Positions 41,300 to 50,329 of a DNA stretch of 64,000 nt are shown in pieces. A program made the translations under genes and the position numbers. The DNA comes from CAVWTN01 sp963757945 (GTDB taxonomy: Bacteria; Vulcanimicrobiota; Vulcanimicrobiia; Vulcanimicrobiales; Vulcanimicrobiaceae). The stretch spans positions 2,449,027 to 2,513,026 of the forward strand of contig CAVWTN010000002.1 of assembly GCA_963757945.1 (NCBI GenBank), written 5' to 3'. Under the pieces are notes generated by a model. It ran no database searches, was not told where the DNA came from, and was given only the letters and a program-made list of their open reading frames with translations. The stretch's first letter is position 1, and every line of letters starts with the position of its first letter.

Positions 41300-42193
41300 T
41301 TAATACATATCTAGAACGAATTGAACCTCATCGAACCGTCTCCGCGCGAGGCTTTCGCGCTTGATCCAGCAGGAGAGGATGCCGCCGTCGCCCCAACGCG
41401 CTTCTTCACCGTCAATTTGGAGGAGCAAGAGCCATTCGTTCGCGGCCTCCCCGTACGTGCGTTCCGCGTCGGCCCATTCTTGCGCACTTTTCGGAGAGAC
41501 GCCGTTCGCCTCGAGCACGAACCCGAGTTCCTTCGAACCATCTTGGATTTCGAATGCGTAGCCGAACAGCTGATGGAACGGCTCTCCGAACGGCAACCCG
41601 AAGAGCTCGATGAGCCCGGCGTCGTCGCAGCGGTCGGCCGCAAATTCCGGGCGCTCGTCCCACTCGGCGAGGTCCTCGGCGCGCTGCATCCACTGCTGAT
41701 CGCGCACGCTCAAGTACTCGGTGAACGTGAGAGAAGACGGTTGAAGGAGGCGCGGCTTGTCTTTCCTCGGGTCCGAGGGCGCGGGCCTTCTCGTCAATCC
41801 CGAGGACGCTGGCTGATAGAGAACACGGCCTACGTTGAATTCGTAGGGTTCAAAAAAGAACGACAGCAGTCCCGTCGGCGGGAGCAACGCTCCCACTTCG
41901 TAGTGCTGCAGGCTGGCGAGGTCGAACTGCGCGATGAAGTCGAGCGGTTGATCGTAGGCCGGGACGCGCCGAAAGAAGGAACGCGATTCCGGAATGGTTC
42001 GCACGGGCCAAGGGGTGCTTTCGTTCAGATCGGGCGCGCCGCCGATCTTTGAGGCGCCGAGAGGGATGTCGGCGTCGGAATTGCGCGTCCTCACGATGTG
42101 CAGCGTTGGACGCACGGCGGCTTCGATCGCGCGCGCATGTCGCGTGAGTCCGAGCCGCTCGAGCGCCGGCGTCAATGTCTCACGCGTGACCAT
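41300..42193 (-). CDS. DUF1963/YwqG-family protein
   Basis: This 297-residue protein has the family cues LGASKIGGAPDL, PLDFIAQFDLASL, GLLSFFFEPYEF and the C-terminal LLLQIDGEEARWGDGGILSCW, with a final acidic/aromatic tail. The biochemical role of the family is unknown; some members sit in polymorphic toxin or immunity contexts, but no toxin is visible here. ATG at 42193 has GGAG about 6 bases upstream; GTG at 42232 would add 13 residues. The stop lies at the edge of the tandem repeats. Confidence 0.8.
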   Translation of the reverse strand: MVTRETLTPALERLGLTRHARAIEAAVRPTLHIVRTRNSDADIPLGASKIGGAPDLNESTPWPVRTIPESRSFFRRVPAYDQPLDFIAQFDLASLQHYEVGALLPPTGLLSFFFEPYEFNVGRVLYQPASSGLTRRPAPSDPRKDKPRLLQPSSLTFTEYLSVRDQQWMQRAEDLAEWDERPEFAADRCDDAGLIELFGLPFGEPFHQLFGYAFEIQDGSKELGFVLEANGVSPKSAQEWADAERTYGEAANEWLLLLQIDGEEARWGDGGILSCWIKRESLARRRFDEVQFVLDMY

Positions 42194-42399
42194 GCCGTCT
42201 CCGATCGCAGGCGAGACACGTCCAAGCTCCACATCCCGATCGCTCGCGCAATCGCCCGAATCCGATCCTCATTCAACTTCATCCCCATATGCGATCGTGC
42301 GTAGTGCGCAGCATCGGCCTCGACCGGCGTGAACCGGCCGAGCACGGTCTTGAAAGTATAGCGGATTCCGATCGAGCGTGACGTGGTGCGCGAGATCAC
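42172..42399 (-). CDS. Possible 75-residue frame upstream of the DUF1963 gene
   Basis: The frame contains TFKTVLGRFTPVEADAAHYA and MKLNEDRIRAIARAIG, which look protein-like, while the alternative frame at its 5' end also reads as plausible coding sequence (MTADFDESDLAHHVTL). This mix suggests a frameshifted small gene more than an intact one. It overlaps the DUF1963 start region. Unassigned and uncertain. Confidence 0.25.
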   Translation of the reverse strand: MISRTTSRSIGIRYTFKTVLGRFTPVEADAAHYARSHMGMKLNEDRIRAIARAIGMWSLDVSRLRSETAWSRVRH

Positions 42400-42784
42400 T
42401 TTCGTCGAAGTCCGCGGTCATTGACGTCGTCCGCTTTCTTTCGCGAAATGAACGGGGGCGGCAGGCTTCGCGAACGGACCCCGCGCGAGCGCGACGTTCA
42501 ATCAGCCGATCGGCGTCGCGATTGATAGCGCGGGGAACCTGTACGTTGGCGATAGCAACAACAACGTGATTCGCAAGATCACGCCATAGGACGCTGCCAC
42601 GAATCGTTCCCGACGCAGGTAACCGGCTAGTCGAGCACCGCCTGCGCCGGGCCGGGCGAGTGCCCCGATAGCGCTGCTCGCGCGCTGCCGGCGCGCCTCG
42701 CTCGAGTCGCCCATGGCTGAAATTGTCCGCTTTTGGGCTGTGCGGCTGCTGGCGTAGGGGCGGGGCTTCGCTTATGCTGTCCGC
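42400..42784. other. Degraded intergenic stretch
   Basis: This region before the isochorismatase-family gene carries the NHL-repeat remnant annotated separately at 42452-42589. The remaining bases up to 42784 show no supported gene, RNA or promoter. Confidence 0.5.
42452..42589 (+). pseudogene. Remnant of an NHL-repeat protein (C-terminal end)
   Basis: A 45-codon frame between two stops encodes one and a half NHL/beta-propeller blades: GAAGFANGP, then FNQPIGVAIDSAGNLYVGDS and NNNVIRKITP. Matching sequence in intact proteins repeats several times behind a signal peptide. Here an in-frame TGA (42449-42451) closes the frame on the left and no start or upstream blades exist. It is the 3' stub of a lost gene. 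Confidence 0.8.
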
Positions 42785-43372
42785 ATGAGCGATACATCAG
42801 GTTCGGCGGCGCTGCTCGTCATCGATTGCCAAGAGTCGTTCCGGCAACGGGCGTATTGGAACGAGCACGAGGCGCAGGCGTTCTTTAGCGCGGTGCAGCG
42901 GACGGTCGATGCGTGCGTGGAGGCTGGCGTGCCGGTCGTTCAGATCTTTCACGAGGATGGGGATGGGCCGTTCGCGCGGTCATCCGGGTTTGTTCGGACG
43001 ATCGCGCCGCTGCGCGTCGCGCCCGTCGCGACGTTCTACAAGCGGCGGCATAGCGCGTTCGTGGGTTCGGGGCTCGAGGCGTGGTTGCGCGAGGCGGGCA
43101 TCGGGCGGCTCATCGTGACCGGGATTCGGACCGAGCAGTGCTGCGAGACGACGACGCGGCATGGATCCGACCTTGGGTTCGAGGTCGACTATGTCAGCGA
43201 GGCGACGCTGACGTTCGCGATGACGCACGCGGGGACGGGGCGCGTCTTTAGCGCGGCGGAGATTCGCGAGCGTACGGAACTGGTCTTGGCCGGACGTTTC
43301 GCGCGGATCCGCACGGTCGACGACATCGTCGCGGAGCTTGCCGCCGATCGCGCGCCGGCAAGCACGGGTTGA
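42785..43372 (+). CDS. Isochorismatase-family cysteine hydrolase
   Basis: This 195-residue alpha/beta hydrolase has the catalytic triad of the family: Asp in LLVIDCQESF, Lys in FYKRRHSAF and Cys in RTEQCCETTTRHG. Members hydrolyse amides such as nicotinamide, N-carbamoyl compounds or isochorismate; the substrate is not resolved. A truncated AraC/GlxA-type regulator remnant follows, a pairing often intact in other genomes, which suggests this gene has lost its regulator. Confidence 0.85.
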   Translation: MSDTSGSAALLVIDCQESFRQRAYWNEHEAQAFFSAVQRTVDACVEAGVPVVQIFHEDGDGPFARSSGFVRTIAPLRVAPVATFYKRRHSAFVGSGLEAWLREAGIGRLIVTGIRTEQCCETTTRHGSDLGFEVDYVSEATLTFAMTHAGTGRVFSAAEIRERTELVLAGRFARIRTVDDIVAELAADRAPASTG

Positions 43373-43867
43373 GCGCGGGCGTCAGCTCTTCAACGGGACC
43401 TCAGCGAGATTGCGACGCTGCAGGGAAGCCCAAGACTTGATTTCGGGTGCCGTCTGGAACTCGAACGACTCTCTACGCGGCTTAGGGGGCGGCTCGAGCG
43501 TCACGACCTGCATCGCGGGCCTGCGCGTCGAGCCGGCGCGCCGTCTGATGACCGGCACGGATCTCGACGTCGAGCGCGTGACGGAGGCGGCCGGATTCGG
43601 ATCGTCGCGCCAATTCCGCCGCGTTTGGCGCAAGTTCGAAGGTGCAGCCCCTTACCGCTCTCGCAAGCGATTGCGAGGGGCGGCGGCCGGTCTCAGCGGG
43701 CCCAGAGATCGCTGATTCGGCTCTCGGCGAGGAGAGGGCGACCCGACCCTGGAGTGCGCCGGATTCGAGGCGCGGGGTCGTCTCCGGTTTAAGAGGAGCC
43801 GTGGACGCTCGGCGGCAAGCATGTAGGGTTTGCCTGGGAAGGCTTGTTGGTTGTTGGAGAGGCGTCC
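43373..43867. other. Intergenic stretch with decayed regulator
   Basis: This is 495 bases between the hydrolase and the ETF operon. It holds the AraC-type remnant at 43518-43715. GGAGAGG at 43855-43861 is the ribosome-binding site of etfB. No other gene or RNA is supported. Confidence 0.5.
43518..43715 (+). pseudogene. Remnant of an AraC/GlxA-type regulator (C-terminal HTH)
   Basis: About 65 codons encode RVEPARRLMTGTDLDVERVT, then EAAGFGSSRQFRRVWRKFEG and APYRSRKR, the second helix-turn-helix of an AraC-type regulator. The conserved pattern is a G.FG/GFGS..QF.R.F turn. The effector domain and first helix-turn-helix (about 250 residues) are missing, and the preceding sequence in this frame is unrelated. 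It is probably a deletion remnant. Confidence 0.7.
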
Positions 43868-44656
43868 TTGAAGATCGTTGTTACCGTCAAGTTGGTGCCG
43901 GATACGAATGCGGACAAACGCTTCGATCCCGTAACCAAGCGCCTGGTGCGTGCCGGCGTTGAGACCGTTTTGAACCCGTTCGATGAATTCGCGATCGAAG
44001 CGGGGCTGCAGCTGAAAGAAAAAATCGGAGGCGACACGACCGTTACGGTCGTTGCGATGGTGCCCGAAACGGGCAAGGAGATCGTTCGCAAGGCGCTCGC
44101 GATGGGCGCGGACGATGCGATCATCGTCAGCGATGCCGCGCTCGAAGGCAGCGATCTTTGGACGACCGCTTCCGTTCTCGCGCATGCGATCAAGAAGAAC
44201 GGATTCGATCTGGTGATCTCCGGCACGCAGTCGACCGACGCGAACAGCGGGAATCTGCCGGGAGAACTCGCCGAATTGCTCGGCGTGCCGGGCCTGACGA
44301 ACCTGCGCAAGCTGGAACTCTCCGGCACGACCGTGACCGCTGAGCGCGAGACGGACAACGGCTATCAAAAGCTCAGCGCCGAGCTGCCGGTCGTCGCGAG
44401 CGTGACGAAGTCGATCAACACGCCGCGCTACCCGGCACTCAAAGGCATCATGGGCGCCAAGAAAAAGCCGATCGCGATCTGGACCGTCGCCGACCTCGGG
44501 CTCGATCACCCGGTCGGCGTCGCAGGCGCGAAGACCGAGGTCACCGAGCTCGCCGCAGCACCGGCGCGCGGCAAAGGCCGCACCGTGACCGTCGCCGATG
44601 GTGCCGAAGGCGCCCGTGTCATCGTTGAGTTCTTGAAAGAGAAGAAGCTGCTCTAA
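43868..44656 (+). CDS. etfB: Electron transfer flavoprotein beta subunit
   Basis: This 262-residue subunit begins LKIVVTVKLVPDTNADKRFD and contains NPFDEFAIEAGLQLKEK, ALAMGADDAIIVSD and the family segment TKSINTPRYPALKGIMGAKK. With EtfA it carries electrons from acyl-CoA dehydrogenases to the quinone pool. TTG at 43868 is set by GGAGAGG six bases upstream; a longer frame reaching 43844 lacks this. The stop overlaps the etfA ATG (TAATG). Confidence 0.95.
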   Translation: MKIVVTVKLVPDTNADKRFDPVTKRLVRAGVETVLNPFDEFAIEAGLQLKEKIGGDTTVTVVAMVPETGKEIVRKALAMGADDAIIVSDAALEGSDLWTTASVLAHAIKKNGFDLVISGTQSTDANSGNLPGELAELLGVPGLTNLRKLELSGTTVTAERETDNGYQKLSAELPVVASVTKSINTPRYPALKGIMGAKKKPIAIWTVADLGLDHPVGVAGAKTEVTELAAAPARGKGRTVTVADGAEGARVIVEFLKEKKLL

Positions 44657-45624
44657 TGCCTGACGTCATCGTTTTCATCGAACACAAAGGCGGCACGGCC
44701 CGCCGCGTTTCCCTCGAGCTTGCAACCAAGGCCGGCGAACTGTCGCGGGCCCTTGGCGGGAAGGCTCACGCAGTCGTGCTCGGCGCGGGCGCGCAAGCCG
44801 TCGCCGCCGCGCTCGCGGCGTACCCGCTCGATGCGATCCACGTGACCGAAGATGCGGACGTGGATGCCTACTTGATCGACCCGGCGGTCGATTATCTCGA
44901 AGTCGTGGCGCGGGCCGCAGGGCCCTCGCTCGTCCTCGTGCCGAACACGATGCTCGGCCGGGACGTCGGCAGCCGGCTCGCGGCACGTCTCGGCGCCGGC
45001 ATCAGCTCGGACGTCACGGAGCTCTCCGTCGAAGGCGGCCTCGTCAAAAACGTTTCGCCGAAGCTCGGCGGGCTGACGATCTCGACGTGCACGTTCAAGA
45101 CCGATTACGGCGTCGCGGTGGTTCGCCCGAATACGTTCAAGGCCGTGCCGGGCGCGGGAGCCGGCACGATCGTCGCGCTTGCCAAGCCCGAGGGGAAGAC
45201 CTATCGCGTCAAGGTCGAGGCCGACGTCGAGGAAGCTGCGGCCGAACTCGGCGTTGAAGAGGCCTCGACGGTCGTGTCAGGCGGACGTGGCCTCGGCGGT
45301 CCCGAACCTTTCCACACGATTCTAAAGGACCTCGCCGACGCGCTCGGCGGCGCGGTCGGCGCGTCTCGTGCAGCCGTCGATGCGGGCTGGATCTCTCACG
45401 CGCATCAAGTCGGGCAGACCGGTAAGACGATCAGCCCTGCGCTCTACATCGCGGCCGGCATCTCGGGCGCGATCCAGCACAAAGTCGGGATGCGCACGAG
45501 CGGCACGATCGTCGCGATCAACAAGGACCCGAACGTGCCGATCGCCGATTTCGCGGACCTTCTCGTCGTCGGAGATCTTTTCGCGATCGTCCCCGAGCTC
45601 ACGAAAGCCGTTCGCGGCAACTAA
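44656..45624 (+). CDS. etfA: Electron transfer flavoprotein alpha subunit
   Basis: This 322-residue subunit has the C-terminal FAD-binding domain typical of EtfA: VVSGGRGLGGPEPFH, GASRAAVDAGWISHAHQVGQTGK split across the FAD site, ALYIAAGISGAIQHKVGM and AINKDPNVPIADFADL. It binds the FAD of the heterodimer. No ETF-quinone oxidoreductase or acyl-CoA dehydrogenase gene is adjacent; they must lie elsewhere. Confidence 0.96.
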   Translation: MPDVIVFIEHKGGTARRVSLELATKAGELSRALGGKAHAVVLGAGAQAVAAALAAYPLDAIHVTEDADVDAYLIDPAVDYLEVVARAAGPSLVLVPNTMLGRDVGSRLAARLGAGISSDVTELSVEGGLVKNVSPKLGGLTISTCTFKTDYGVAVVRPNTFKAVPGAGAGTIVALAKPEGKTYRVKVEADVEEAAAELGVEEASTVVSGGRGLGGPEPFHTILKDLADALGGAVGASRAAVDAGWISHAHQVGQTGKTISPALYIAAGISGAIQHKVGMRTSGTIVAINKDPNVPIADFADLLVVGDLFAIVPELTKAVRGN

Positions 45625-45657
45625 CGCACTCCATCAGATCGGAATAGGAAGAGTATC

Positions 45658-47184
45658 TTGAGGAACTCCGTACGCGCAGCCGGTAGCGCGCTTTTCGCAC
45701 TCGCTTTGCTGATTTGCGGCACGCATGCCGATGCCGCGAAGAAGGCGCCCGAGCCCACGCCCTCGGCGAGTGCCGTGCCGCTCCCGACCGCGACGCCGGA
45801 GTCGCCCGACGTCGCGATCCCGCGGCTCGAAGCGAAGCTCAAGGCGAGCCCTGACGATCACGACACCCTGCTCGATCTCGCCGGTGTCTACCTCTCCGTC
45901 GGGCGCCCCGACAAGGCCCTGCCGCTGACGCAGAAGCTCCTTTCGCTCGGCCAGAAGACGGCTCAAGCCTACTTCCTCGACGGCGCCGCGAACGAGCAAC
46001 TCGGCAAGATCAAAGAAGCGACCGCATCGCTCGAGCAAGCCTCGAACCTCGAGCCCACGAACTCCCAAGTTCTCTTGACGCTGACCGACCTCTACTTGCG
46101 CACGAATCGTCCGGCCGATGCCGAGCGCGTCGCGAAACGTGCGACGACGTTCAACGCGGGCGACAAACGCGCGATTCTCAACTATGCGCTCGTGCTCGCG
46201 CAGGAGAAGAAGTTCGACGACGCGCGCGCCCAATTCGAAGCCGCGGCGAAGGTCGATCCCAAGGATTCGACGCCGCTGGTTCTCGAAGCGCGCACCTACA
46301 TCGAACAGAAGAACACCGCGCTTGCGGCATCGACGTTCGATCGTGCGCTGGCCGTCGAGCCGAAGAGCGCCGACGCGCTCCTGGGGAAGGCTCGCCTGAT
46401 CGCGACCGGACATGACGTCAAGGGCGCGATCGCCCTGTACGAACAGCTCCTTGGGGTGCTCGTCGACGACGGTGAGAAAGCCGCGGTCGTCGATGAAGAA
46501 GCGCTGTTCTACTCCACCGAGAAGATGCCGTCCGATGCCGAGGCCACCTACAAGCGGGCGATCTCGAGTTATCCGAGCGTCAGCGGCACGCACATCGCAT
46601 TCGGCGACTACTACGCACGCACCAACCGGCCCGCGGACGCCGAGGCTGAGTGGACGCGCGCTCTCGGCGACAAGCGCGACAATCCCGCCGCGCTCGCGCG
46701 CCTAGGCGATTATTACATGAGCCGCAACGACGCGGCGAAGGCGAGCGACAACTATAAGCGTTTGACCGAGGTCTCGCCGCAGGATCCGGCTGCACTCGTC
46801 CGTCTCGGCCAGGCCTATGCGCTACAACGGCAATTCGACAAATCGCGCGATGCGTTCCGGCATTCGTTCGAAGTGTCGCGCACGCCGCAGGCGCTCGCGG
46901 GCCTGGGGGCAGCCGACTACGAGCTGCGCAACTATAAGGAAGCCTCTGAGATCTTCGACGCGCTGGATCGCGACGTTCCGGATTTCCTGAAGGCGAGCCC
47001 GCAGTTCTACGTCGTCATGGGCAAGTGCTACGCCGAGACGAACCAGAAAGCCAAGGCGAAGTCCGCCTACGAACGCTTCCTGCCGTTCATCAGCAAGGAT
47101 GCGAAAGCGACGGCGGAAGTCAAGAAGATGATCGCCGCGCTCGGGCCGGCGCCCGCCGCCACCCCAGCTCCGAAAAAGAAGTAG
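45658..47184 (+). CDS. Exported TPR-repeat protein
   Basis: This 508-residue protein has a signal peptide (residues 1-24, LFALALLICGTHADA), a Pro/Thr linker, then about ten tetratricopeptide-type helical pairs from residue 60 to 485 and a Pro/Lys tail. TPR arrays are protein-docking scaffolds; a periplasmic or outer-face assembly role is likely. TTG at 45658 has GGAAGAG upstream. It sits between etfA and the HDAC-like gene. Confidence 0.8.
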   Translation: MRNSVRAAGSALFALALLICGTHADAAKKAPEPTPSASAVPLPTATPESPDVAIPRLEAKLKASPDDHDTLLDLAGVYLSVGRPDKALPLTQKLLSLGQKTAQAYFLDGAANEQLGKIKEATASLEQASNLEPTNSQVLLTLTDLYLRTNRPADAERVAKRATTFNAGDKRAILNYALVLAQEKKFDDARAQFEAAAKVDPKDSTPLVLEARTYIEQKNTALAASTFDRALAVEPKSADALLGKARLIATGHDVKGAIALYEQLLGVLVDDGEKAAVVDEEALFYSTEKMPSDAEATYKRAISSYPSVSGTHIAFGDYYARTNRPADAEAEWTRALGDKRDNPAALARLGDYYMSRNDAAKASDNYKRLTEVSPQDPAALVRLGQAYALQRQFDKSRDAFRHSFEVSRTPQALAGLGAADYELRNYKEASEIFDALDRDVPDFLKASPQFYVVMGKCYAETNQKAKAKSAYERFLPFISKDAKATAEVKKMIAALGPAPAATPAPKKK

Positions 47185-47195
47185 CCGAGGGGGGC

Positions 47196-48212
47196 GTGGT
47201 CGTCGTCTACGACGATTGCTATACGGAGCATCTTTCCGGCGTCGCGCATCCGGAGTCACCGGACCGCGTCACGGCGATCGTCGAGCATCTCCAAGCCCAG
47301 GGCTTGTTCGGCTCGAGACATGCGGCGCGCGACGCGGAGGATCATGAGATCCTCCGCGTCCACTCCCTCGACTACCTCGAGAAGGTCAAACGCGAGATCG
47401 GGGCGCTCGGGGAAACCGACGTCGACACGCTCTCGACCGGCGACACGATCATCGATCCCACCTCGCTGCGGGTTGCGCGCCGCTCGGCGGGCGGTACGCT
47501 CGCGGCGATGGAATATGCGGTCGCGAACGATGCGGCCGCGTTCGCCGTCGTGCGCCCGCCGGGCCACCACGCCGAACCGCGCCACGGCATGGGCTTCTGT
47601 CTGTTCAACAATGTCGGGATCGCGGCACGGGCGTTCACCGAACAGACGCGCGAGCGGGCGCTGATCATCGATTTCGATTATCACCACGGCAACGGCACGC
47701 AGGCGATGGCCAAGGCCGGCGTCTCCTTCATCTCGACGCATGCCTCGCCGGCGTATCCGGGGACCGGCGACATTCGCGAGAATCGGCTCGCCTACGACGG
47801 CGCCGTCATCAACTGTCCGCTGCCGGCGGCCGGCTACGCAACGGAAGCGTTCCTCGCCACCTGGCAGCTCTTGCTCGAAGGCGTCGCGGAACACGTGAAT
47901 CCGAGCCTGCTGCTCGTGAGCGCGGGATACGATTTTGCCGCCGGCGATCCGGTCGGAGACTTGGGCATCGACGGTCCGCTGGCGGCGCGGGAACTCGCGC
48001 GGATGATCCGCGAACTCGCGGAGCGTTTCACACGCGGTCGCGTCGTCTACAGTTTGGAGGGCGGCTACGACCCGGACATCCTCGCCGCGTGCGTGGAAGC
48101 GACCGTGCGCGTCCACGATGCGCCCGCGCGCGACGCCGAAGCATTCTCGGCGAAGTCGATTCCCAAGGCGCAGCGCGCCGTCATCGATCAGGTCGCCGCT
48201 TGGATGTGGTGA
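47196..48212 (+). CDS. Histone-deacetylase-superfamily hydrolase (AcuC/acetylpolyamine amidohydrolase type)
   Basis: This 338-residue arginase-fold enzyme has VRPPGHHAEPRHGMGFCLFN (active-site His pair), the zinc ligands in DFDYHHGNGTQ, HASPAYPGTG, and SLEGGYD near the C-terminus. It removes acyl groups from acyl-lysine, polyamines or related amides; AcuC relatives deacetylate acetyl-CoA synthetase, and an acs gene exists in this window though not adjacent. GTG at 47196 has GAGGGGGG upstream. The stop overlaps the MauE gene. Confidence 0.9.
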   Translation: MVVVYDDCYTEHLSGVAHPESPDRVTAIVEHLQAQGLFGSRHAARDAEDHEILRVHSLDYLEKVKREIGALGETDVDTLSTGDTIIDPTSLRVARRSAGGTLAAMEYAVANDAAAFAVVRPPGHHAEPRHGMGFCLFNNVGIAARAFTEQTRERALIIDFDYHHGNGTQAMAKAGVSFISTHASPAYPGTGDIRENRLAYDGAVINCPLPAAGYATEAFLATWQLLLEGVAEHVNPSLLLVSAGYDFAAGDPVGDLGIDGPLAARELARMIRELAERFTRGRVVYSLEGGYDPDILAACVEATVRVHDAPARDAEAFSAKSIPKAQRAVIDQVAAWMW

Positions 48213-48661
48213 CCTTTCTCCTGCGCGTCGTGCTCGGGGGCGTGTTTCTGGCGGCCGGCATCCTCAAAGTCTCTCATCCGGAGGTCTTGGCCGCCACGAT
48301 CGCCGCCTTCCGTCTCTTGCCGCAACCGGTGATCGCGCCGCTTGCGATCGCGTTACCGTATTTCGAAATGTTGCTGGGCGGCTATCTGATCGTCGGACTG
48401 TTCACCCGCGCGGCGGCGTTCATCGCCGCGGCGCAGCTCGCCGCTTTCGCAGCCGCGATCGCATCGGTCGTCGTGCGCGGCATCCCGATCTCGTGCGGCT
48501 GTTTCGGCCCGAGCGATACGGCACCGGCGAGTTGGGTCGACGTCGCACGCGATCTCGTCTTGGCGGCTGTCGGGGTGGCGGTCGCACTTCGCGCGCCGGG
48601 CAGCTTTGCGCTCGACCGGCGCCTGGGTCCCAAGATTTTGCCGACGACGGAGCGAACCTAG
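48209..48661 (+). CDS. MauE/DoxX-family membrane protein
   Basis: This 150-residue protein has four membrane helices and the MauE signature GIPISCGCFGPSD. MauE/DoxD-type proteins work with thioredoxin-like partners in periplasmic thiol-disulfide chemistry. The next gene is a TlpA-like thioredoxin, supporting that role. GTG at 48209 overlaps the previous TGA; GTG 48206 is an equal alternative. Confidence 0.85.
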   Translation: MTFLLRVVLGGVFLAAGILKVSHPEVLAATIAAFRLLPQPVIAPLAIALPYFEMLLGGYLIVGLFTRAAAFIAAAQLAAFAAAIASVVVRGIPISCGCFGPSDTAPASWVDVARDLVLAAVGVAVALRAPGSFALDRRLGPKILPTTERT

Positions 48662-48665
48662 CGGC

Positions 48666-49277
48666 ATGGCACAACGACGCCCAAACGCGGGAGCGGCCGG
48701 CGGCACCGGCGACAAGCGCAAGACGATCCTGTACGTCTCACTCGGCATCTTGGCGTTGATCGCGATCATCGCCGTCGGGGTCAACTCGCAGATTCCGAAG
48801 GTTGCTTCGGTCGCGAATGTCTCCGCGAAGCTGACCGCCGGGGAGACGGCCCCCTCGTTCGCGGCGTTGCCGACGACGGAAGGCGTTTTCGACTTATCGC
48901 AGGCCGCGGGCAAGCCCGTGCTGCTCGAAGTCTTCGCGACCTGGTGCCCGCATTGCCAGCGCGAAACGGCCACGCTCAACGAAATCTACGATGCGTACAA
49001 GGACAGGATCCACGTCATCGCGGTCTCGGGCAGCGCGTACGGGATCGACGGCAGCACGCCCGAATCGCAAGCCGACGTCGTTAGCTTCATCCAGAAATTC
49101 AACGTCCGCTATCCCGTCGCGTATGACCCGACGCTCGACGTTGCCAACAAATACTTGCAAGGCGGCTTCCCGACGGTCGTCGTGATCGGCAAAGACGGCA
49201 AGATCGCGACGTTCCGGGACGGTGAAGTCCCGCTCTCGCAACTCAAGAAGGACCTCGACGCCGCGCTGAAAGGCTAG
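48666..49277 (+). CDS. TlpA/ResA-like membrane-anchored thioredoxin
   Basis: This 203-residue protein has one N-terminal membrane helix (about residues 20-40) and a periplasmic thioredoxin fold with active site ATWCPHCQRE and cis-proline loop GGFPTVVVIG. It reduces or isomerises disulfides outside the membrane, for instance in cytochrome c maturation. It follows the MauE-like gene by four bases, so the pair probably acts together. It is convergent with the RseB-like gene (stops overlap by four bases). Confidence 0.9.
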   Translation: MAQRRPNAGAAGGTGDKRKTILYVSLGILALIAIIAVGVNSQIPKVASVANVSAKLTAGETAPSFAALPTTEGVFDLSQAAGKPVLLEVFATWCPHCQRETATLNEIYDAYKDRIHVIAVSGSAYGIDGSTPESQADVVSFIQKFNVRYPVAYDPTLDVANKYLQGGFPTVVVIGKDGKIATFRDGEVPLSQLKKDLDAALKG

Positions 49278-50329
49278 GGGATCACGCTCTCCGCGATGCG
49301 CGCGAGTTCCGAGCGCGACAGATCGCCCAGGAGCATCAGCGTGAGCCGTTTCTCTTTCCACGCGATCAGCGTGGTCGCGCCGTGCTCGACGATCTTCCCG
49401 CTCTCCTCGCCGAGCGCGATCGTGCGCGGCTTGTCGGCGCCGAAGTCGGCCTCCGCGCCGGCCGCGTTTTCGAACAGCGAGAGCGTGCGCAAGCCGTCCG
49501 AGTAGTTGAGATGGACGGTCCTGACGCCGTTCACCGTTTCGACGGAGGAACCCACGAGCGCGAAGCCCTCCGGCAAGTCTGCGGGGCTCGCGGGCTTGAA
49601 GCCGGCTTCGCGCGTGGTTCGCTCGAGATCGAGCGAGGGCGCCTCACTTTGGGCTTCGGTCACTTGCGTGTACCCGTCCGGCAGGTTCGTGGAGAAGACG
49701 TCTTCGGGGATCCGATCCGTGTACCGGAGTTCCTCGAAGCGCGACGTCGTGGCGATCGATCCGTCGGCGTGGAACGTCTCCTTGCGCAGGACGAGCTTCT
49801 TCTGAGTGTCGATCCAGATCCGAGCGACGCGCTCGCCCGTGTACTTATTGATCAAGACGAGCGAGGTCGTCGGCCGGCCCGCGACGATCTCGCCGCCCGC
49901 CGGCACGGCCCGATAGTTTGCGTACAAGAGCCCGAGCGTGTTCGACGCGGCGAGATTGACGTCGAGCAAGGGGTTGTTCGACGTCGTGACGCGCGCGCGA
50001 CGCGTGTCGAATTGCCAGGTCGTGGTCGAGCGGGTGATGATGTAATCCCCGTAGAGCGCCTCCGGGGCGAGATACCAGCGGCGCGTGCGATCCGGCGCGC
50101 GATGCTCGATCCGCACGATCGTCGCATTGGCCTTGCTGGCGCTGAAGCGGATCGTCTCGAGCTGGCCGATGTAGGAGACCGAACGCGAGGCATTGATGCT
50201 CGCGCGCAACAGCTCGGATGATTCCTCGTCGGAGGGCGCCGCGAACGCCGGGGCGGCCAGCGCGATGCAGGCGGCCGCGGCGAACAGCGCCGCCCCGATC
50301 CGGCCCGCAGCGCGCTTAGCGCACGACAT
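49274..50329 (-). CDS. RseB/MucB-like periplasmic sigma-factor regulatory protein
   Basis: This 351-residue protein has a signal peptide (IGAALFAAAACIALAAPAFA), a LolA-fold N-terminal domain (about residues 35-230, with SVSYIGQLETIRF and KLVLRKETFHADGSI) and a smaller C-terminal domain. This matches RseB/MucB, which binds lipids or misfolded outer-membrane signals and shields the anti-sigma factor. It overlaps the 3' end of the anti-sigma gene, and ECF sigma-anti-sigma-RseB order is classic. ATG at 50329 gives a proper signal peptide. Confidence 0.8.
   Translation of the reverse strand: MSCAKRAAGRIGAALFAAAACIALAAPAFAAPSDEESSELLRASINASRSVSYIGQLETIRFSASKANATIVRIEHRAPDRTRRWYLAPEALYGDYIITRSTTTWQFDTRRARVTTSNNPLLDVNLAASNTLGLLYANYRAVPAGGEIVAGRPTTSLVLINKYTGERVARIWIDTQKKLVLRKETFHADGSIATTSRFEELRYTDRIPEDVFSTNLPDGYTQVTEAQSEAPSLDLERTTREAGFKPASPADLPEGFALVGSSVETVNGVRTVHLNYSDGLRTLSLFENAAGAEADFGADKPRTIALGEESGKIVEHGATTLIAWKEKRLTLMLLGDLSRSELARIAESVIP

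Noticed and set aside
40902..41303. 133-codon plus-strand frame with an internally repeated sequence
   Set aside because: It starts inside the tRNA-Leu 3' part and runs through the tandem DNA repeats; the repeat protein is just the translation of those repeats.
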